DNA of 24,466 bases from the NCBI RefSeq assembly GCF_000716335.1, contig NZ_JOBL01000215.1:1-24466 (forward strand). The letters are read 5' to 3'. This document shows positions 20,105 through 24,466 of this stretch, one piece after another. Under the pieces are notes generated by a model. The model made no database searches. It was not told the DNA's origin and saw only the letters and a list, made by a program, of their open reading frames with translations. Source of the DNA: Streptomyces sp. NRRL S-118 (GTDB taxonomy: Bacteria > Actinomycetota > Actinomycetes > Streptomycetales > Streptomycetaceae). The number at the start of each line of letters is the position of its first letter. Positions within the stretch are counted from its first letter, which is position 1. The position numbers and the translations under genes are program-made.

Positions 20105-22330
20105 ATGGGCCGAGGCAGAGCGGGCCAGGCGAAGAGCCGGGGCGCGGGTATACGCCGCTTCTTCAGCTGGAAGAAGCTGCTGGGCACGTTCTTCCTGCTC
20201 TGCCTGCTGGCCATGGGGGCGTTCTACGTCGTCTACCTGCTCGTGCCCGTCCCCGACGCCAACGCCCGGGCGACGATGCAGAGCAACGTCTACAAGTACA
20301 GCGACGGCAAACTCCTCGGCCGCACCGGCGAGATCAACCGCGAGATCGTCGGCCTCGAGAAGATCCCCAAGGACGTCCAGTACGCCTTCGTCGCCGCGGA
20401 GAACAAGACCTTCTTCCAGGACTCCGGCGTCGACATCAAGGGCACCGCCCGCGGCGCGTTCAACACCCTGACGGGCAAGGGCAAGCAAGGCGGCTCGACC
20501 ATCACCCAGCAGTACGTCAAGAACTACTACCTGGACCAGGACCGGACGGTCACCCGCAAGCTCAAGGAGCTGGTGATCTCCCTCAAGGTCGACCAGCGCA
20601 TGGAGAAGAGCGAGATCCTCGCCGGTTACCTGAACACCAGCTACTACGGCCGGGGCGCGTACGGCATCCAGGCCGCGGCCCAGGCGTACTACGGCGTCGA
20701 CGCCGGCAAGCTGACCGTCGCCCAGGGCGCGTACCTCGCCTCCGTGCTCCAGGCGCCCAGCCAGTACGACTGGACCTTCGCCTCCCGCACCGGCCGCGGT
20801 CTCGTCACCGACCGCTGGAACTACGTCCTGGACAACATGGTCGAGGAGGGCTGGCTCGACGCGTCCGAGCGCGCGGCGCAGAAGTTCCCCGTGCCCCGCG
20901 CCCCCAAGCCCGCCCCCGGCATGGAGGGCACCAACGGCTACCTCATCGAGGCCGCCAACCAGGAGCTCATGCGCCGGGGCGTCCCCGAGGAGCGGCTCAA
21001 GGCCGGCGGCTGGACCATCACGCTCACCATCGACTCCAAGCGGCAGAAGGAGCTCGTCGCCGCCGTCGACCACCAGCTGGAGGAGAAGCTCGACCGCAAG
21101 GGCGACAAGGCGGACGCCACCGTCCAGGCCGGCGCCACCTCCGTCGACCCGAGGACGGGTCACGTCGTCGCGCTGTACGGCGGCATCGGCGCCACCGAGC
21201 ACTGGCTGTCCAACGCCACGCGCCGCGACTACCAGCCCGCCTCCACCTTCAAGCCGATCGTGCTCGCCTCCGCCCTGGAGAACGGCGCCAGGACCCAGGA
21301 CGGGCGCAGAATCGGCCTCGGCACCGTCTACGACGGCACCAGCAAGCGCCCGGTCGAGGGCAGCGACACCCCCTTCGCGCCCGAGAACGAGGACGACCGC
21401 AGCTACGGCCCCGTCACCGTCCAGAAGGCCACCAACAGCTCGATCAACTCCGTGTACGCGCAGATGATCGTGGACGTCGGCCCCGAGGAGGTGAAGAAGA
21501 CCGCGCTCGACCTCGGCATGAAGGACGGCGAGGGGTTCGTGGAGCAGCCCGCGATGTCGCTGGGCACCATGGGCGCCTCCCCCTGGGACATGGCGGGCGT
21601 GTACGCGTCCCTCGCCTCCCACGGCAAGAAGGTCACCCCGACCATCGTGAAGTCCGCCGAGCACAAGGACCGCACGGCCGAGCCGGTGGAGCCCGTCGGC
21701 GACCAGGTGATCAGCCGCGAGGCGGCGGACACCGTCACCAAGGCCATGACCGGCGTCGTCTCCAGCGGTTCCGGCGTGAACGCGGCCGGCAACTACGCGG
21801 CCGCCGGCAAGACCGGTACGTCGGAGAACAACCGCTCGGCCTGGTTCGTCGGCTACACCCCCGAACTGGTCACCGCCGTCGGCCTCTTCGGGGAGAAGCC
21901 CGACGGCACCGGCCAGACCACCCTCACCGACACGATCAACCCCGGCCGCGCCAACGGCGGCGGCGTGCCCGCCCGGATCTGGCGCGAGTACACGACCGGC
22001 GCCCTCGACGGCGGCTCCGACGCCCGCTTCGACCTGGACGTCGCCGACTCCGTACCGTCCGACCCGCTGCCGGCGCAGACGCCGACACCGACGCCGACCC
22101 CGACCGGCGAGCCCACCGAGGACGAGCCGACCGGGAAGCCGACCCCGCAGGACCCCACCCCGACCGGCCCGACCACCCCCACGGTGAAGCCGACCCCGCC
22201 CCGTCCCCCGGTGACGCCCACCCTGCCGACCGGTGAGCCGACCGACGGCGGTTCGGGCGGCGACACCGGTGACCCGGGCGGCGAACCGGACGAGCCGGGC
22301 ACCGGCGACCTGAAGCCGCCGCAGCCGTGA
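20105..22330 (+). CDS. Class A penicillin-binding protein, glycosyltransferase-transpeptidase (741 aa)
   Basis: There is a short basic cytoplasmic tail, then a membrane segment (about 27-48). The GT51 domain follows with AENKTFF (catalytic E99), GGSTITQQYVKNYY, RKLKELVISLKVD and AGYLNTSYYGRGAYGIQAAAQAYYG. The transpeptidase domain has PASTFKP (S380, K383), the SxN motif S446-I-N448, and K569-T-G571. A Thr/Pro-rich extracellular tail (about 660-741, TPTPTPT repeats) follows. It polymerises and cross-links peptidoglycan outside the membrane. The ATG at 20105 (MGRGRAGQ) is preferred because similar proteins begin with MGR and GGAG lies upstream; an ATG at 20087 would add six residues. It may act with the transglycosylase and prenyl-carrier genes nearby in wall metabolism. 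Confidence 0.92.
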   Translation: MGRGRAGQAKSRGAGIRRFFSWKKLLGTFFLLCLLAMGAFYVVYLLVPVPDANARATMQSNVYKYSDGKLLGRTGEINREIVGLEKIPKDVQYAFVAAENKTFFQDSGVDIKGTARGAFNTLTGKGKQGGSTITQQYVKNYYLDQDRTVTRKLKELVISLKVDQRMEKSEILAGYLNTSYYGRGAYGIQAAAQAYYGVDAGKLTVAQGAYLASVLQAPSQYDWTFASRTGRGLVTDRWNYVLDNMVEEGWLDASERAAQKFPVPRAPKPAPGMEGTNGYLIEAANQELMRRGVPEERLKAGGWTITLTIDSKRQKELVAAVDHQLEEKLDRKGDKADATVQAGATSVDPRTGHVVALYGGIGATEHWLSNATRRDYQPASTFKPIVLASALENGARTQDGRRIGLGTVYDGTSKRPVEGSDTPFAPENEDDRSYGPVTVQKATNSSINSVYAQMIVDVGPEEVKKTALDLGMKDGEGFVEQPAMSLGTMGASPWDMAGVYASLASHGKKVTPTIVKSAEHKDRTAEPVEPVGDQVISREAADTVTKAMTGVVSSGSGVNAAGNYAAAGKTGTSENNRSAWFVGYTPELVTAVGLFGEKPDGTGQTTLTDTINPGRANGGGVPARIWREYTTGALDGGSDARFDLDVADSVPSDPLPAQTPTPTPTPTGEPTEDEPTGKPTPQDPTPTGPTTPTVKPTPPRPPVTPTLPTGEPTDGGSGGDTGDPGGEPDEPGTGDLKPPQP

Positions 22331-22346
22331 CGTGACGCGGTACGAG

Positions 22347-22380
22347 GAAGGCCGGGCCCCGATCGCGGGGCCCGGCCTTC
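22347..22380. terminator. Bidirectional 15-bp hairpin terminator
   Basis: GAAGGCCGGGCCCCG (22347-22361) pairs perfectly with CGGGGCCCGGCCTTC (22366-22380) around ATCG. It lies between the convergent PBP and SpoIIE-type genes, 16 nt past the PBP stop, and is followed by TCTCGTCGTC. Confidence 0.88.
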
Positions 22381-22404
22381 TCGTCGTCGCGTACCGCGAA
22401 CGCG

Positions 22405-24466
22405 TCACACGCGCGCCGGCAGCTCGAACCACACCACCTTGCCCGTCGACAGCCGGGTCGCGCCCCACCGCCGGGCCAGCCGGTTCACCAGGAACAGCCC
22501 GCGCCCGCCCTCATCGGTGTCCCGGGCCCGCCGCTGGCGCGGCAGCTGGGGCGAATCGTCACCGACCTCGCAGCGCAGCACGTCCGTCCGCAGCAGCCGC
22601 AGTGTCACCGGCCGCTCGGCGTACCGCACGGCGTTCGTGACCACCTCGCTGACCAGCAGCTCGACGCTGTCCGACAGCTCCTCCAGGTCCCAGCGGGCCA
22701 GCGCCCGCCGGGCCAGCCGCCGTGCCCGGCCGGGCGCCTGCTCCTCCGGCTCCAGGAACCAGTAGGCGACATCGCTCGGCGCGATCCCGTCGAACCGGGC
22801 GGCCAGCAGCGCGATGTCGTCGTCCCGGTCGCCCGGGCCGAGCATGTCGAGCACGTCGTCGCAGAGCGCCTCCAGCGGCGGGGAGTGGTCGGGACCGGTC
22901 AGCTGCGCGGTGGCGGCCAGCCGTTCCCGCAGCTGCTCTATCCCCGTCCACACGTCCCGCAGCCGCGACTCGACCAGCCCGTCGGTGTAGAGGAGCAGCG
23001 TCGCCCCGGCGGGCGCGTCGAGCTCCACCGCCTCGAAGTCCACGCCGCCGACGCCGATGGGCGCCCCGGGCGGGACGCGCAGCACCTCGGCGCGGCCGCC
23101 CAGGTGGAGCAGTATCGGCGGGGGATGGCCCGCGTTGGCGATGGTGATCCGGTGCGCTACCGGGTCGTACACCGCGTACAGGCAGGTCGCCATGCGGTTC
23201 TCGCCGAGCCGCTGGGCCTGCTCGTCGAGGTGGTGCAGCACCTCCTGCGGCGGCAGGTCCAGCCCGGCGAGGGTCTGCGCGGTGGTGCGCAGCTGGCCCA
23301 TGATCGCGGCGGACGTCATGGAGTGGCCCATGACGTCGCCGACGACCAGGGCGACGCGGCTGCCGGGCAGCGGGATCGCGTCGTACCAGTCGCCGCCCAC
23401 ACGGGCCGTCTCCGCGGCCGGCAGGTAGCGGGAGGCGAGCTTGACGCCCGTCGGCCGCGGCAGGTTCTCCGGCAGCATCGTCCGCTGCAGCTCGTCGGCG
23501 ATGTACGCCTCACGCCCGTACAGCACCGCCTTGTCGATGCCGAGCGCGGTGTGCGTCGCGAGCTGCGCCGCCACGAGCAGGTCGTTCGCCTCGAAGGCGG
23601 GCCGGTCCGGGCGGCGCAGGAACACGGCCGCGCCGATGACCCGGCGCCGGCCCCGCAGCGGCGCGAGGATCGCCCGGTGCCCGGACGGTACGGACCGCCC
23701 GTCGCCGAGGAGTTCGGGCAGCGCGGCACGCGCCGCGGCGGAGTCCCCGAAGACCGGCCGCACGCCGCGCAGCACCTCGGCGAGGGCGCCACCGGGCTGC
23801 ACCTCGCACAGCTCGGCGGCCGGGCCGAGGTCGAGGTCGGTGTCCGGAGCGGCCGCCGACAGCCCCAGCTCGGAGTCGTCCTCCGTTAACCGCAGCCGGT
23901 CCGTGCGGCGCAGCCGCAGGACGAAGGGGTCCACGGGCCGCTCGTCGCCGACCGGGAGCGGGTCGCGCAGGTAGACGAGGATCGCGTCGGAGAAGGTGGG
24001 CACGGTCGCCCGGCACAGTCCCAGCACGATCTCGTCGAGGTCTATCCCGCGGGCGATGCGCCGCGTCGCGGCCCCCACGAACCGCAGCCGGTCGCCCTCG
24101 CGCCGCGCGGTCCCGACCGGCTCGTGCCCCGTCTGCGCGGGCACGCCCCCGAGCCCTCCTGCCGCCGCGACCACGGCTCCGCCTCCATCCCCGCCGGCGG
24201 GCCCACTCCCGCTCCGTCCACCATTGCCGTGCCCGTCCGCGGACGCGCCGGCCCGCACCCGGTCCCCGCGCCCGCCCACCGGTCCGCCGCCGCCCGCCGC
24301 CCGAGCGAGCCCGGCCGCCGCATCCGCGTCGGGCGCGTGCTCGCACCGGCACCCCGGCGCCGCGGGGCCGGCGGCCGCCGCGGCGTGTCCGTGCGCGTGT
24401 CCGTGGGCGGCGTCCGCACCCGCCGCCGGCCCGGGCCCGGGCGCGGCACGCGGGCCCGCCGCGGAC
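22405..24466 (-). CDS. GAF-SpoIIE phosphatase-HATPase regulator (5' end probably outside window)
   Basis: Numbering is from the GTG at 24279. GAF-like sensor, about 62-255; SpoIIE/RsbU-type PP2C phosphatase, about 277-498 (GGDWYD 295-300, GDVMGHS 314-320, NAGHPPP 382-388, YTDGLVES 431-438, DDD 487-489); HATPase_c domain of the anti-sigma-kinase type, about 505-624 (SEVVTNAVRY, EVGDDSP, EGGRGLFLVNRL). Such proteins dephosphorylate anti-sigma-factor antagonists and can phosphorylate or bind partners, tuning sigma factors. The frame stays open without a stop from 24279 to the window edge, adding a His/Cys-bearing Ala/Gly/Pro-rich stretch (HGHAHGHA, then CRCEH). The gene may therefore start outside the window; if not, GTG 24279 gives 624 aa. 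No clear ribosome-binding site precedes that GTG. Confidence 0.87.
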   Translation of the reverse strand, partial: SAAGPRAAPGPGPAAGADAAHGHAHGHAAAAAGPAAPGCRCEHAPDADAAAGLARAAGGGGPVGGRGDRVRAGASADGHGNGGRSGSGPAGGDGGGAVVAAAGGLGGVPAQTGHEPVGTARREGDRLRFVGAATRRIARGIDLDEIVLGLCRATVPTFSDAILVYLRDPLPVGDERPVDPFVLRLRRTDRLRLTEDDSELGLSAAAPDTDLDLGPAAELCEVQPGGALAEVLRGVRPVFGDSAAARAALPELLGDGRSVPSGHRAILAPLRGRRRVIGAAVFLRRPDRPAFEANDLLVAAQLATHTALGIDKAVLYGREAYIADELQRTMLPENLPRPTGVKLASRYLPAAETARVGGDWYDAIPLPGSRVALVVGDVMGHSMTSAAIMGQLRTTAQTLAGLDLPPQEVLHHLDEQAQRLGENRMATCLYAVYDPVAHRITIANAGHPPPILLHLGGRAEVLRVPPGAPIGVGGVDFEAVELDAPAGATLLLYTDGLVESRLRDVWTGIEQLRERLAATAQLTGPDHSPPLEALCDDVLDMLGPGDRDDDIALLAARFDGIAPSDVAYWFLEPEEQAPGRARRLARRALARWDLEELSDSVELLVSEVVTNAVRYAERPVTLRLLRTDVLRCEVGDDSPQLPRQRRARDTDEGGRGLFLVNRLARRWGATRLSTGKVVWFELPARV

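Noticed and set aside
20006..22468. An 820-codon open frame on the minus strand over the PBP gene
   Set aside because: The plus strand encodes a complete class A PBP with all catalytic motifs; the antisense frame is Gly/Val/Arg-rich shadow.
1..24466. CRISPR arrays, tRNAs, insertion sequences, prophage genes or attachment sites
   Set aside because: No regularly spaced repeats, cloverleaf-like sequence, transposase, integrase or phage structural gene was seen on either strand.

Overview
The window is high-GC actinobacterial chromosome, very probably Streptomyces. The evidence is the codon bias, many GTG starts, several leaderless genes, and a conserved streptomycete gene set: a divergent oxyR/ahpCD locus, a PIN-PhoH ATPase, a Z-isoprenyl synthase, a class A penicillin-binding protein, a SpoIIE-type phosphatase and a lytic transglycosylase behind a ydaO-like (c-di-AMP) leader. 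No tRNA, rRNA, insertion sequence, prophage or CRISPR array was seen.

Region 1 (1-8732) is the accessory part. Two tandem polymorphic toxins share a Hint module of identical length (457 nt, 1-457 and 2110-2566). They end in different C-terminal domains, and each is followed by its own candidate immunity gene. The complete toxin (1352-3007) starts with a Flp-pilin-like class III signal (G33 followed by Q-S-T-L-E-Y, so Glu at +5 and Tyr at +6). A prepilin peptidase lies 3.3 kb downstream. Between and after them are a PIG-V-like membrane protein, a lipoprotein, a DUF192 protein and a DUF2079 membrane protein. Six of these genes have a TANNNT-type -10 only 6-8 nt before the start codon and so look leaderless. 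Four of the six (toxin, lipoprotein, DUF192 protein, prepilin peptidase) also share a 16-bp palindrome, TGGGYCC-N2-GGGCCCA, placed 22-24 nt upstream of the -10. This looks like a small co-regulated set linking toxin export and pilin processing, and it is the most interesting signal in the window.

Region 2 (8733-15240) is conserved housekeeping. It holds a YghZ-type aldo-keto reductase (minus) divergent from a cis-prenyl transferase, then PIN-PhoH with a strong terminator. A ydaO-like riboswitch leader then precedes a secreted coiled-coil/SLT transglycosylase, followed by an AI-2E/PerM-family membrane protein. Clear hairpin terminators separate these units.

Region 3 (15241-17464) is the peroxide-stress locus: ahpC-ahpD on the minus strand, divergent from oxyR, with a dyad in the shared promoter region.

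Region 4 (17465-20036) contains decayed and small genes. A PadR regulator has a perfect 7-bp-arm operator and runs by a GTGA overlap into a frameshifted ABC-permease remnant. A membrane-anchored endonuclease/exonuclease/phosphatase protein follows. A two-gene minus-strand unit (65-aa ORF resembling an SPFH-protein tail, then a ribbon-helix-helix protein) sits behind an AT-rich palindrome.

Region 5 (20037-24466) has a class A PBP with a Thr/Pro-rich tail, a strong bidirectional terminator, and a GAF-SpoIIE-HATPase regulator whose reading frame stays open to the window edge.
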